The translations under genes were made by a program, and so were the position numbers. A stretch of DNA of 64,000 nt from Actinomadura xylanilytica. GTDB taxonomy: Bacteria > Actinomycetota > Actinomycetes > Streptosporangiales > Streptosporangiaceae. The stretch is taken from positions 186,001 through 250,000 of the forward strand of contig NZ_JASNWE010000002.1 of the NCBI RefSeq assembly GCF_030283145.1, written 5' to 3'. Positions 41,132-48,990 of this stretch are shown here, piece by piece. Under the pieces are notes generated by a model, which saw nothing but the letters and a program-made list of their open reading frames with translations, had not been told where the DNA came from and ran no database searches. Position 1 is the stretch's first letter. Each line of letters opens with the position of its first letter.

Positions 41132-41896
41132 TTACTCGCCCTTCCAGTCCGGCCTGCGCTTCTCGGCGAAGGCGGCCGGGCCCTCCTGGGCGTCCTTGGA
41201 CATGAAGACGGGCAGGGTGATCTCGCCCTGCTTCTTCCATGCCTCCTCGGCGCCCCAGTCGGCGGACTCGACGATGACCTTCTTGGTCGCCGCGAGCGCC
41301 AGCGGCGCGTTCTCGGCGACCTTGAGGGCCAGCTCCTTGGCCGCCGCCAGCGCCTGCCCCGGCTCGGTGAGCCGGTTGACCAGGCCCAGCTCGGCCATCC
41401 GGCCGGCCGGGTACTTCTCGCCGGTGAGGGCGATCTCCATCGCGATGTGGAACGGGATCCGCTGCGGCAGCCGGAGCAGCCCGCCCCCGGCGGCGACCAG
41501 GCCGCGCTTGGGCTCGGGCAGCCCGAACAGGGCCTCGCTGGACGCCACGATCATGTCGCAGGCCAGCGCCACCTCGCAGCCGCCGGCCAGCGCGTAGCCC
41601 TCGATCGCGGCGATCAGCGGCTTGGCCGCCGGGCGCTCCACGATCCCGGCGAACCCGCGGCCCTCGATGATCGGGTTGTCCCCGGTCAGGAAGCCCTTGA
41701 GGTCCATGCCCGCGCAGAAGGTGCCGCCCGCGCCGGTGAGGACGCCGATGGACAGGTCCTTGCGGGAGTCCAGCTCGTCCAGCGCCGCCGCGATGCCCTG
41801 GGCCACGGCGCCGTTGACGGCGTTCCGGGCCTCGGGACGGTTGATCGTGATGACCAGGACGGCGCCGTCTTCTTCAGTGAGAACAGCCTCGGACAT
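41132..41896 (-). CDS. Enoyl-CoA hydratase/isomerase (crotonase family)
   Basis: A 254-residue crotonase. Oxyanion-hole segments are GTFCAGMDLKGF and GYALAGGCEVALACDMIVAS. The general-acid/base Glu position is in GLPEPKRGLVAAGGGLLRLP. It hydrates 2-trans-enoyl-CoA or a related substrate in fatty-acid or sterol side-chain breakdown. The gene lies 8 bases after the short-chain dehydrogenase gene, so the two form an operon likely catalysing successive beta-oxidation steps. Confidence 0.93.
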   Translation of the reverse strand: MSEAVLTEEDGAVLVITINRPEARNAVNGAVAQGIAAALDELDSRKDLSIGVLTGAGGTFCAGMDLKGFLTGDNPIIEGRGFAGIVERPAAKPLIAAIEGYALAGGCEVALACDMIVASSEALFGLPEPKRGLVAAGGGLLRLPQRIPFHIAMEIALTGEKYPAGRMAELGLVNRLTEPGQALAAAKELALKVAENAPLALAATKKVIVESADWGAEEAWKKQGEITLPVFMSKDAQEGPAAFAEKRRPDWKGE

Positions 41897-41904
41897 TCAG
41901 TGCC

Positions 41905-42678
41905 TCACTTCGGCTGGAAGCGGATGCCGCCGTCGAAACGGATCGTCTCGCCGTTCATGTAGTCGTTCTCGATGAGCGACGTGACCAGGTGCGCGAACTC
42001 CGAGGCCTTGCCCATCCGCTTCGGGAACGGCACCGGCGCCGCCAGCTTGGCCTTGAACGCGTCCGCGGCCTCGCCCTCGCCGTAGATCGGGGTGTCGATG
42101 ATCCCCGGGCAGATGGTGTTGACCCGGACGCCGATCGCGGCGAGGTCGCGGGCGGCCGGCAGGGTCATTCCGACGATGCCGCCCTTGGACGCCGAGTAGG
42201 CGATCTGGCCGGTCTGCCCCTCCAGCGCGGCGACGGACGCGGTGTTGATCACTACGCCGCGCAGCCCGTCGGCGTCGGCCGGCTCGGTCTTGGAGATCGC
42301 GGCGGCGCCGATCCGCATCAGGTTGAAGGTGCCGATCAGGTTGATCCTGATGACCGTCTCGAACTGGCCGAGGTCGTGCGGGGTGCCGTCGCGGCCGACG
42401 GTCCGGGACGCCCAGCCGATGCCGGCGCTGTTGACCACGACGCGCAGCGGGGCGCCGGTGTCGACGGCGGCCTGCACGGCGGCCTGGACCTGCGCCTCGT
42501 CGGAGACGTCGGTCTTGACGAAGACGCCGCCGACCTCTTCGGCGAGGGCCTTGCCCTTGTCCTCGTTGAGGTCGGCGACGACCACCTTGGCGCCATCGGC
42601 GGCGAGCGCGCGGACGGTGGCCTCACCGAGACCGCTCGCACCACCGGAAACGACGGCGGAAACTCCGTTCAGATCCAT
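41905..42678 (-). CDS. Short-chain dehydrogenase, 3-hydroxyacyl-CoA dehydrogenase type II-like
   Basis: A 257-residue SDR. NAD-binding GGASGLGEATVRAL (about residues 12-25), VVVADLNEDKG (Asp selects NAD), NSAGIG, catalytic Ser in INTASVAALEGQTGQ and the YSASKGG box (Tyr-x-x-x-Lys). VNTICPGIIDTPI and the overall sequence match HSD17B10-type 3-hydroxyacyl-CoA dehydrogenases. ATG 42676-42678. First gene of the operon with the crotonase. Confidence 0.93.
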   Translation of the reverse strand: MDLNGVSAVVSGGASGLGEATVRALAADGAKVVVADLNEDKGKALAEEVGGVFVKTDVSDEAQVQAAVQAAVDTGAPLRVVVNSAGIGWASRTVGRDGTPHDLGQFETVIRINLIGTFNLMRIGAAAISKTEPADADGLRGVVINTASVAALEGQTGQIAYSASKGGIVGMTLPAARDLAAIGVRVNTICPGIIDTPIYGEGEAADAFKAKLAAPVPFPKRMGKASEFAHLVTSLIENDYMNGETIRFDGGIRFQPK

Positions 42679-42766
42679 AAGCAGCACCTTACGTGAGGGA
42701 CCGAATGTGGTTCGGGATGATGTTACCCACAGGTCACAGTACGGGGAAGGCGCCGCCCCCCGGCCG

Positions 42767-43078
42767 TCAGGGGCGGGGTGCGCGGATGATCGCGGTGCCC
42801 GCGTCCAGGTCAACCCTGCTCCGCGGCGGCGCCCCGTCGTCCTCCTCGTCGCGCAGGATCAGCGAGCTGCGCTTCTCATCCAGCTCGTAGCGCTTGGTCG
42901 GTTGGAAGAGGGCGTCCAGTTCGTCGACGGCGACCGCCGACATCGGGCGGCCGGTCTCGTCGCGCCGCCACGGCAGCCGGAAGCGCCGGTTGGCCCACAG
43001 CCCGACCCGGTCGGCCGCGGCGAACACCAGTAACCCGAGCGTCAGGCCGATCACCGACAGGAAGAATGCAGCAACCAT
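42767..43078 (-). CDS. Small membrane protein, DUF6191-like
   Basis: A 103-residue protein with one N-terminal transmembrane helix (VAAFFLSVIGLTLGLLVFAA) and a cytoplasmic domain containing VAVDELDALFQPTKRYELDE, then LRDEEDDGAPPRSRVDLDAG. The DDGAPPR-x-x-VDLD motif is conserved in a family found in Streptomyces (DUF6191, from memory). Function unknown. Ribosome site weak, but the family start fits. Confidence 0.75.
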   Translation of the reverse strand: MVAAFFLSVIGLTLGLLVFAAADRVGLWANRRFRLPWRRDETGRPMSAVAVDELDALFQPTKRYELDEKRSSLILRDEEDDGAPPRSRVDLDAGTAIIRAPRP

Positions 43079-43161
43079 GGTCGGAGAACGGCCGGCCTGC
43101 GGCGCCGGTTCCCGCCCCTCGTCCACCTGCGCGTCCGCCGTCCGTCCCTGGACGCGCGAAA

Positions 43162-43198
43162 GGGCGGCACGCCGCGCGTCAGTTGCGGCGTGCCGCCC
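43162..43198 (-). terminator. Hairpin after the 128-residue gene
   Basis: GGGCGGCACGCCGC (43162-43175) pairs perfectly with GCGGCGTGCCGCCC (43185-43198) around a 9-base loop. Confidence 0.75.
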
Positions 43199-43212
43199 CG
43201 GGGGCGGGCGGG

Positions 43213-43599
43213 TCAGCAGTCGATCCGGTCCGGCGACTGGTTGAGAAGCTGGGCTCGGGGCGAGACGAAGGCGGCGTGCCGCTTGGTGGCGCCCGGCGCG
43301 AACGCCGCCACGCGGTGACAGTTCTGGAACGCGAGCCTGACGCCGAAGTGGCGCTCGAGCGCGCCGCGCATCGCGTCGGAGGCGAGCACCCGCAGGAGCT
43401 GCCCCCGCGCCTGCTCGTCCGGCGGCGGCGTCAGGTTGTCGGCGAAGCCGTCGGTGCCCGCGCGCATCCGGTCGACGACGTCGCTGACGACCGTCCAGGC
43501 GTACGGCAGCGAGCTCCGCACGCACGCGACGAACGCCTCGTCGTCCACCTCGCCCTGGCGGGCGCGCTCCAGCAGCCGGTCATCGACGGTCAAGGACAT
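43213..43599 (-). CDS. Conserved actinobacterial protein (SCO5389-like), unknown function
   Basis: A 128-residue protein starting MSLTVDDRLLERARQGEVDD and ending RAQLLNQSPDRIDC. The motifs SSLPYAWTVVSDVV, PPPDEQARGQLLRVLASDAM, RGALERHFGVRLAFQNCHRV are highly conserved in filamentous actinomycetes (family named from SCO5389, from memory). No known activity. Possible secretion or sporulation link is unproven. Single gene with its own terminator. Confidence 0.85.
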   Translation of the reverse strand: MSLTVDDRLLERARQGEVDDEAFVACVRSSLPYAWTVVSDVVDRMRAGTDGFADNLTPPPDEQARGQLLRVLASDAMRGALERHFGVRLAFQNCHRVAAFAPGATKRHAAFVSPRAQLLNQSPDRIDC

Positions 43600-43695
43600 G
43601 GCCGTTCTCCCCTCGGGTTGGTCGAGGGACCAGAGTGGCATGAAAATGATTATCGTTCCAATAGAACGTTGTGGGAGCGTCCACCCGATATCCGG

Positions 43696-45120
43696 TCAGG
43701 GCGCCACCTTTTGATAGGGGGCGGGCGGGGTGGCGGGCGTGCCGAAACAGGTCGCGATCGGGTCCTCGATCGAGCACCAGCCCGGCTTGCGCTTGGGCAC
43801 GTACCCGCCCGGCACTCCGCGGTTCGCGATGATCGACCGGTACACCGGGACGCCGTCGGTCGGACGCCGCTTCAGCTCCGGATCGGTGAGCACGTCCACC
43901 GTGTACAGGCCGAAGCGCGGCCGGTAGCTCCCCCACTCGTAGTTGTCGGTGAGGCTCCACTGGTTGTAGCCGATCACCTTCACGCCGTCGGCGATGGCGC
44001 GCTGCACCCAGTAGAGGTGGTCGCGCATGTGGTCGGCGCGGGTGTAGCCGTCGGCGCGGGGCTTGCCGTCGTCGGTCGGCGTCCCGCTCTCGACGATGTA
44101 GAGGGGCAGGTTCGGCAACCGGCGCTGGTAGTTCTTCAGGACGTAGTAGAGCCCCTCCGGCTCCGGGTCGATCTTCCAGTACTCGCCGGTCATCGCGTTG
44201 ATCGCGCTGAAGTTCTGGAGGTTGGCGCCGTAGTAGTAGTCGATCCCGACGAAGTCGAGCTTGTCGGTCACCTCGTTGAAGGCCGCCGCGTCGAACACCG
44301 CGTTGAAGACCGAGCCGTACGCCACGTTGGTCGACACCGGCGCCCCGGGGTCCACCCGGTGGATCAGGTCGTACGCGGCGCGGTGCGTCCTGATCAGCGC
44401 GGTGCGCATGGTGGCGAGCTGCATCAGGTTCATCGGCCGCGACAGCAGCTCGTGGTAAAGGTTCTGGCTGATCTCGTTGAAGGTGATCCAGAGGACCCCC
44501 TGGCCCTTGTACCGGTCCACCAGGAACTGGGCGTTGCGCAGCCAGTCGTCCTGCGTCCGCGCGTTGTCCCAGGCGCCCTGGTCGGCCACCCAGCCCGGGT
44601 ACACCCAGTGGTCCAGGGTGATCATCGGGCGCATCCCGGCGGCCCGGATCCGGCGGACCAGGTCGTCGTAGTACGCCAGCGCCGCCGCGCTCCGCACGCC
44701 GCGGCGCGGCTCGACCCGAGCCCACTCGATGGACGTGCGGAAGACGTTCACGCCGAGTCCCTGCGCGAGGCGGACGTCGCCGGGGTAGCGGTGCCTGAAG
44801 TCCACCGAGTTGTTGTAGGGATCCTTGACGCCGTTCGCCTTCTTGTCGACGTACCGGGTCCAGTTGCTGTCGGGGAACGAGCCCTCCGACTGGAAGCCGG
44901 ACGAGGACACGCCCCAGAGGAAGTCCGGCGGGAACTTGGCGACCTCGGGCGCCGTGGCGGACGCGGCGAGCGGAGACGGATGACCGGGGGACGAGGGGAC
45001 GGGGGACGCGAGGGCGGGAGAAGCGAGGGCGGTGACCGCGGCCGTCAGCCAGACGGTCGCGGAGAGGATGAGGACGGATGGTGCGCGAGCGAAGCGTGGT
45101 CTGCCGGCCCTGCCGAACAC
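43696..45120 (-). CDS. Secreted glycoside hydrolase family 1 (beta-glycosidase)
   Basis: A 474-residue enzyme with an N-terminal signal peptide (RFARAPSVLILSATVWLTAA, cleaved near ALASPAL) and a GH1 (beta/alpha)8 barrel from about residue 60. FPPDFLWGVSSSGFQSEG is the GH1 N-terminal signature. The acid/base Glu is in WITFNEI (about 213) and the nucleophile in YIVESGTP (about 342), where classical members read TFNEP and I-TENG, so both catalytic Glu are kept in unusual settings. GTG 45118-45120 follows GGAGGGAG. Secretion is uncommon for GH1. Confidence 0.88.
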   Translation of the reverse strand: MFGRAGRPRFARAPSVLILSATVWLTAAVTALASPALASPVPSSPGHPSPLAASATAPEVAKFPPDFLWGVSSSGFQSEGSFPDSNWTRYVDKKANGVKDPYNNSVDFRHRYPGDVRLAQGLGVNVFRTSIEWARVEPRRGVRSAAALAYYDDLVRRIRAAGMRPMITLDHWVYPGWVADQGAWDNARTQDDWLRNAQFLVDRYKGQGVLWITFNEISQNLYHELLSRPMNLMQLATMRTALIRTHRAAYDLIHRVDPGAPVSTNVAYGSVFNAVFDAAAFNEVTDKLDFVGIDYYYGANLQNFSAINAMTGEYWKIDPEPEGLYYVLKNYQRRLPNLPLYIVESGTPTDDGKPRADGYTRADHMRDHLYWVQRAIADGVKVIGYNQWSLTDNYEWGSYRPRFGLYTVDVLTDPELKRRPTDGVPVYRSIIANRGVPGGYVPKRKPGWCSIEDPIATCFGTPATPPAPYQKVAP

Positions 45121-45497
45121 GGGGTCTCCCTCCGGGGTACCGAACATGAATCTGTCTCGGATGACAGGCGCGGACGGTACCGCTGTCAAGATCAGCCGCA
45201 TGACCGGTACCGGCTACTCCGGGATGCTCACGGTTTCCCCCGTTCCGCACCGGACGACCCTCGCACCCACCACCAAAGAGCACACCGCGCCCGGAAATCG
45301 GATCTAGCCCCCCTTCCGGTCCTCCTGCCACTCCTGCCCCCAAAGTGACTCGCGCGCCAGGACTGTGAGCGGCCGGACGGCCGGGGCGGCACGCCCCAAG
45401 CACGCCTTTCCGTCGTTCACGGCGGCGCCAAATCAACCCGGACATTCACCTCCCGAAGCGCAGAAAAGGGCACGACAGTACGACACGGGAAGGTCAC
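45121..45497. other. Intergenic region between the GH1 and NlpC genes
   Basis: No gene with a ribosome site is visible. It should carry the GH1 promoter (minus strand). No strong palindrome was noticed before the Crp-type site at 45498. Confidence 0.4.
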
Positions 45498-45513
45498 TGT
45501 GATCTGCATCACA
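45498..45513. promoter_or_regulatory. Crp-type palindrome upstream of the first NlpC/P60 gene
   Basis: TGTGATCTGCATCACA matches the TGTGA-N6-TCACA Crp/FNR consensus exactly, inside a longer CACTGTGAT-CTGC-ATCACAGTG inverted repeat. It lies 406 bases before the CTG start. Actinobacterial Crp regulates cell-wall hydrolase genes (for example rpfA in M. tuberculosis), so control by cAMP is plausible. Confidence 0.75.
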
Positions 45514-45749
45514 GTGGGATAAGCGCATGATCGGCTTGTGTCCTGGCTATCACTCTGAGTAATTGCCTTTTCGATGCGAAAGGCATCGCCGGACGCGAAC
45601 CTCATCGCGGGCCCCGTGCAATCCACGGAGCTTCCGATCAGCGTCCGGCGGCCACGGAGTCGCCAACAGAAAACGGCAATGGGCGGACCCGGTCAGGCGG
45701 CGCACGCGCCGCGTCCGACCGGTCCTGGGCGGCACGCCGATCCTCGGCG

Positions 45750-45915
45750 CGCACGCCGACCGCCCGCCGAGTCCATGCAGACCAGAAGCATGGAGCCGGG
45801 TGAGCGCACCCGTCCTGACGACGTCGGGCGGGATGCCGCCGCCACGCAGCCGGAACTCTTGCCAACACTGTTCTTTCGGCTGCCCGGTCAGGCATGAACG
45901 GCGAGGTTAGGAGCA
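45750..45915 (+). promoter_or_regulatory. Structured leader of NlpC gene 1, candidate c-di-AMP (ydaO-type) riboswitch
   Basis: Contains hairpin TCCATGC (45772-45778)/GCATGGA (45788-45794), GGAGCCGGG just after it, and GGCTGCCCGGTCAGGC near the end. The second NlpC gene has the same elements with compensating changes (TCCGTGC/GCACGGA). ydaO riboswitches typically precede NlpC/P60 and rpf genes in actinobacteria. Some consensus parts, such as the GGGGAACCC box, are not obvious here. Confidence 0.5.
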
Positions 45916-45918
45916 ATC

Positions 45919-46551
45919 CTGAACGCCTTCCGATTCACCTTCATGACACGTACTCCGAGACTTCTCGCAGGCGCTTGCGCAGTGGGCGCGACCGCCGTCG
46001 CGGGAGTCCTACCGGCGCCGGCACCGGCGCGAGCGGCCGTATCCGCGGCGGCCACCGAAGCCATTGCGCCCAACGGCGGAGCGTCCGCCGACACCGTGAC
46101 CAGGGCGTCCACCGCCCGGCACGCGGCGCGGACCGGACAGGCCGCCAGGGCCGCCTCGCGCGCGCGATCCAGAGCGGTCCGGCAGCGGTTCAGAGCCGCG
46201 ACCGCCGTGGACTACGCGCGCAGGCAGATCGGCGACCCGTACCGCTGGGGCGCCACCGGACCGAGCTCGTGGGACTGCTCGGGACTCGCCGGAGGCTCGT
46301 GGCGCAAGGCGGGCGTGACGCTGCCGCGCACCACTCAGCAGATCTATCGCAAGGTCAGGCACAAGGTCAGCTGGAAGGGCGCGGTCAAGGGAGACCTGCT
46401 GTTCTTCTACTCCGGCCGGAGCCACATGGGCGTCTACGCCGGACACGGATACATGATCCACGCGCCGGGAACCGGCCGGCGGGTGACCAAGGTGAAGCTG
46501 AACGGCTACTACAAGGGCAACTTCAACGGGGCGGTCCGCCCCGGCTACTGA
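45919..46551 (+). CDS. Secreted NlpC/P60 cell-wall endopeptidase, paralog 1
   Basis: A 210-residue peptidoglycan hydrolase. Signal peptide (RTPRLLAGACAVGATAVAGV, cleavage near ARAAV), an Ala/Arg-rich linker, then NlpC/P60 from about residue 105. Catalytic Cys is in SSWDCSGLAGGSW, His in HMGVYAGHGYMIHAPG (the HMGVY His, with the IHAP His as third residue). The likely start is CTG at 45919 because AGGAG is exactly 5 bases upstream; the first ATG (45943) has no ribosome site. It cuts peptide cross-links in the wall (known for the family). 54 % or more of its catalytic domain is shared with the gene at 47049 (estimate by eye). Confidence 0.9.
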   Translation: MNAFRFTFMTRTPRLLAGACAVGATAVAGVLPAPAPARAAVSAAATEAIAPNGGASADTVTRASTARHAARTGQAARAASRARSRAVRQRFRAATAVDYARRQIGDPYRWGATGPSSWDCSGLAGGSWRKAGVTLPRTTQQIYRKVRHKVSWKGAVKGDLLFFYSGRSHMGVYAGHGYMIHAPGTGRRVTKVKLNGYYKGNFNGAVRPGY

Positions 46552-46581
46552 ACGTAGCCTGCGGGAGCGGCCATGGCCGAA

Positions 46582-46619
46582 CGCGGTGCGCTTCGGAGAC
46601 GCCTCCGAAGCGCACCGCG
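46582..46619 (+). terminator. Strong terminator after NlpC gene 1
   Basis: A 17-bp perfect stem: CGCGGTGCGCTTCGGAG (46582-46598) and its complement (46603-46619), loop ACGC. Confidence 0.85.
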
Positions 46620-46639
46620 CGCCCCCGATCCCGACCGGA

Positions 46640-46655
46640 CGTGACTCACCTCACA
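46640..46655. promoter_or_regulatory. Crp-type palindrome upstream of the second NlpC/P60 gene
   Basis: CGTGACTCACCTCACA fits TGTGA-N6-TCACA with one mismatch. It lies 394 bases before the CTG start, nearly the same distance as in paralog 1. Both copies are followed by GGATAAG(C/T)GCA, probably the promoter. Confidence 0.55.
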
Positions 46656-46869
46656 ACGCTCCATAACGATCTGGATAAGTGCAGGCAGAACCTTGATCAC
46701 CAGCCCCGGCCGGACACCTGTCCACCACCGGAATCACGCCGAGATTTGCCAGCAATGCCGAACTCTGGCTACGTTCCTGCCGTTCCATGCGGCGAGACCG
46801 CGGCTCAGATAACAGAACACGATCACCGACGCGCGGCAGCGGCGCCCCCGACTTCCCGCCGCCCGAGAG

Positions 46870-47045
46870 CCCGCCGTCGACCGCCGAGTCCGTGCGGCCA
46901 AGAAGCACGGAACCGGAGAGCGGCCCCCGCGAACCTCGCCTCCCGAGGGCACCGCGGGCCCGGCCGCCCGCATCCCGACCCCCAGGCGGAGCCCCCGCCC
47001 GCGGTGACGGCTGCCCGGTAGGCACCGCAAGCTAGGTCAGGAGTC
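46870..47045 (+). promoter_or_regulatory. Structured leader of NlpC gene 2, candidate c-di-AMP (ydaO-type) riboswitch
   Basis: Hairpin TCCGTGC (46889-46895)/GCACGGA (46905-46911) with loop GGCCAAGAA, GGAACCGGA after it, and GGCTGCCCGGTAGGC at about 47006. Element order and spacing follow leader 1. The paired changes keep the stem, good evidence for RNA structure. Riboswitch class uncertain. Confidence 0.5.
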
Positions 47046-47048
47046 GTT

Positions 47049-47630
47049 CTGCATACCACCCCCCGAACCCGTCTGAAGGCCGGAATCACCCGCACGTCGC
47101 TCGTCGGCGGCGCCACCGTGACCGCGGCGGCCCTGGGAGCGACGCTCCTGGTGGCGGCCCCGGCCCACGCGACGGCCGCCGTCCCGCAGGCGGCGCCCCA
47201 GACGGCGAACGTGGCGAGCACCGTCGCGGCGGCCCGCATCTCCAAGGCGCGGGCCACCAAGCAGAAGAAGCGCGCCAACTACGCCATCAAGTACGCCTCC
47301 AAGCAGATCGGCGACCGCTACCGCTACGGCGGCACCGGCCCCGGCTCGTGGGACTGCTCGGGACTGGCCGGAGGCTCGTGGCGCAAGGCGGGCGTGAAGC
47401 TGCCGCGTACCACCCAGCAGATCTACAAGAAGGTCAAGTACCGGGTGTCCTGGAAGGGCGCCGTCAAGGGAGACCTGCTGTTCTTCTACTCCGGCAAGAC
47501 CCACATGGGCGTCTACATCGGGAAGGGCTACATGATCCACGCGCCCAGCTCGGGCAAGCGGGTCAAGAAGGTCAAGCTCAACCGCTATTACAAGCGCAAC
47601 TTCGCCGGCGCCGTCCGCCCCGGCTACTGA
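47049..47630 (+). CDS. Secreted NlpC/P60 cell-wall endopeptidase, paralog 2
   Basis: A 193-residue paralog of the gene at 45919. Signal peptide HTTPRTRLKAGITRTSLVGG to AAPAHATAA, short Lys-rich linker, then NlpC/P60 with Cys in GSWDCSGLAGGSWRKAGVKL, His in HMGVYIGKGYMIHAPSS. The start is CTG 47049 (AGGAG 5 bases upstream). The next in-frame start (GTG 47118) would cut the signal peptide in half, which argues for CTG. Probably made by tandem duplication with its full control region. Lys-rich surface may bind wall polymers. Confidence 0.9.
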   Translation: MHTTPRTRLKAGITRTSLVGGATVTAAALGATLLVAAPAHATAAVPQAAPQTANVASTVAAARISKARATKQKKRANYAIKYASKQIGDRYRYGGTGPGSWDCSGLAGGSWRKAGVKLPRTTQQIYKKVKYRVSWKGAVKGDLLFFYSGKTHMGVYIGKGYMIHAPSSGKRVKKVKLNRYYKRNFAGAVRPGY

Positions 47631-47706
47631 GCGAGCGGGTTCGACGCGCCGGCTCAGCACGAGCACGGCCCGGGATCGCTCCCGGGAGCATGCGTCAGGT
47701 AAGGCG

Positions 47707-47738
47707 AGGCCCCGTACCGGGTGAGCGGTACGGGGCCT
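47707..47738. terminator. Bidirectional terminator between NlpC gene 2 and the Old Yellow Enzyme gene
   Basis: AGGCCCCGTACC (47707-47718) pairs with GGTACGGGGCCT (47727-47738), loop 8. Confidence 0.8.
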
Positions 47739-47812
47739 TCGTCGTTCCGCGCGGTCTCCTTGTACAACCTCGCGTCGCGGGGGTTCGTCGTCTCCGGGGC
47801 GTCTGCGGATGC

Positions 47813-48889
47813 TCAGTCCTCAAGGAACGGGTAGTCGGTGTAGCCGCGGTGGTCGCCGCCGTAGAAGCCGGCACGGTCGGCCTCGTTGTACGGGCCGCCG
47901 GCCTTGATGCGCGCGGGAAGGTCGGGGTTGGCCAGCCACAGCTCCGCGAACGCGATGGCGTCCGCCACTCCCTCGCGCAGCGCGTCCACCCCGTACTCCG
48001 GCTTGGCCGGGAACGACTCGGGCGTGGGGTGCGGGTTGAGGATCAGCGTTCCGGGCCACTGCGCCCTCAGCACGCGGGTCAGGTCCCGGTCCCCCAGTTC
48101 CATCACGTGCAGGTACGCGAGCCCGAGCGGAGCGAGTTCGCGCACCAGCGCCGGGTAGAGATCGGCGGTGTCGCTCTCGCTGATGCCGTTGATGGTGGCG
48201 CCCGGCGACACGCGGAATCCGACGCGTTCCGGTCCGATCGCCTCGCTGACCGCGCGCGCGACCTCCACCGCGAACCGGATCCGGTTCGCGATCGTGCCGC
48301 CGTACTCGTCGGTCCGCCGGTTGCTGCCGTCGGCGAGGAACTGCTGGATCAGGTAGCCGTTGGCCCCGTGCACCTCGACACCGTCGAAACCGGCCGCGAC
48401 CGCCTTGCGCGCGGACTCCGTGAAGTCCTCCACAGTCTGCGCGATGTCGTCCAGGGTCAGCTCGCGGGGGACGGGGTGGTCGAGCATCCCTTCGGGCGTG
48501 TAGAGCTGCCCACCGGACGCGAGCGGCGACGGCCCCACGGGCAGTGCTCCGTCCGGGTAGAGCACGGGATGCCCGATCCGTCCCGCATGCATGATCTGCA
48601 CGAAGATCCGGCCGTCGCGCTCGTGCACCGCGTCGGTCACCTTCCGCCACGCCTCGGTCTGCTCACCGGAGTGCAGCCCGGGCGTCGACACGTAGCCCTG
48701 GCCGATCACGCTCGGCTGGGTGCCCTCGGTGATGATCAGCCCGGCGCCGGCGCGCTGCGCGTAGTACTCGGCCACCAGCTCGTCCACCCGGCCGTCCGCG
48801 GTCGCCCGGCTCCGGGTCATCGGGGCCATGACCAGGCGGCTCGGCAGGTCCAGCTTGCCGACGAGTACCGGCTCGAACAGTTCCTTCAT
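47813..48889 (-). CDS. Old Yellow Enzyme-family alkene reductase (NemA/XenB-like)
   Basis: A 358-residue FMN-dependent ene-reductase. LVMAPMTRSRA at residues 19-29 is the FMN/active-site segment. FVQIMHAGRIGHP, GFDGVEVHGANGYLIQQFLA (His/Asn pair), SNRRTDEYGGTIANRIRFAV and a C-terminal YTDYPFLE are OYE signatures. It reduces activated C=C bonds or nitro groups using NADPH. Divergent from a LAL regulator with a palindrome in the 101-base gap, suggesting that the regulator controls it. Confidence 0.94.
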   Translation of the reverse strand: MKELFEPVLVGKLDLPSRLVMAPMTRSRATADGRVDELVAEYYAQRAGAGLIITEGTQPSVIGQGYVSTPGLHSGEQTEAWRKVTDAVHERDGRIFVQIMHAGRIGHPVLYPDGALPVGPSPLASGGQLYTPEGMLDHPVPRELTLDDIAQTVEDFTESARKAVAAGFDGVEVHGANGYLIQQFLADGSNRRTDEYGGTIANRIRFAVEVARAVSEAIGPERVGFRVSPGATINGISESDTADLYPALVRELAPLGLAYLHVMELGDRDLTRVLRAQWPGTLILNPHPTPESFPAKPEYGVDALREGVADAIAFAELWLANPDLPARIKAGGPYNEADRAGFYGGDHRGYTDYPFLED

Positions 48890-48940
48890 GACTTCCTCCT
48901 ATGGACGTTTTCGCTGGTCATGAAGCTACGAGCAGGCGGG

Positions 48941-48980
48941 TACGGGGCGAATCCGTAAAGTTTCGGTAGTTCGCCCCGTA
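48941..48980. promoter_or_regulatory. Palindromic operator between the OYE gene and the LAL gene
   Basis: TACGGGGCGAA (48941-48951) and its complement TTCGCCCCGTA (48970-48980), an 11-bp inverted repeat with 18-base spacer in the short divergent gap (48890-48990). The half-sites are about 29 bases apart, close to three helical turns. Suits a dimeric regulator acting on both genes. Confidence 0.7.
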
Positions 48981-48990
48981 GTTTTGAACC

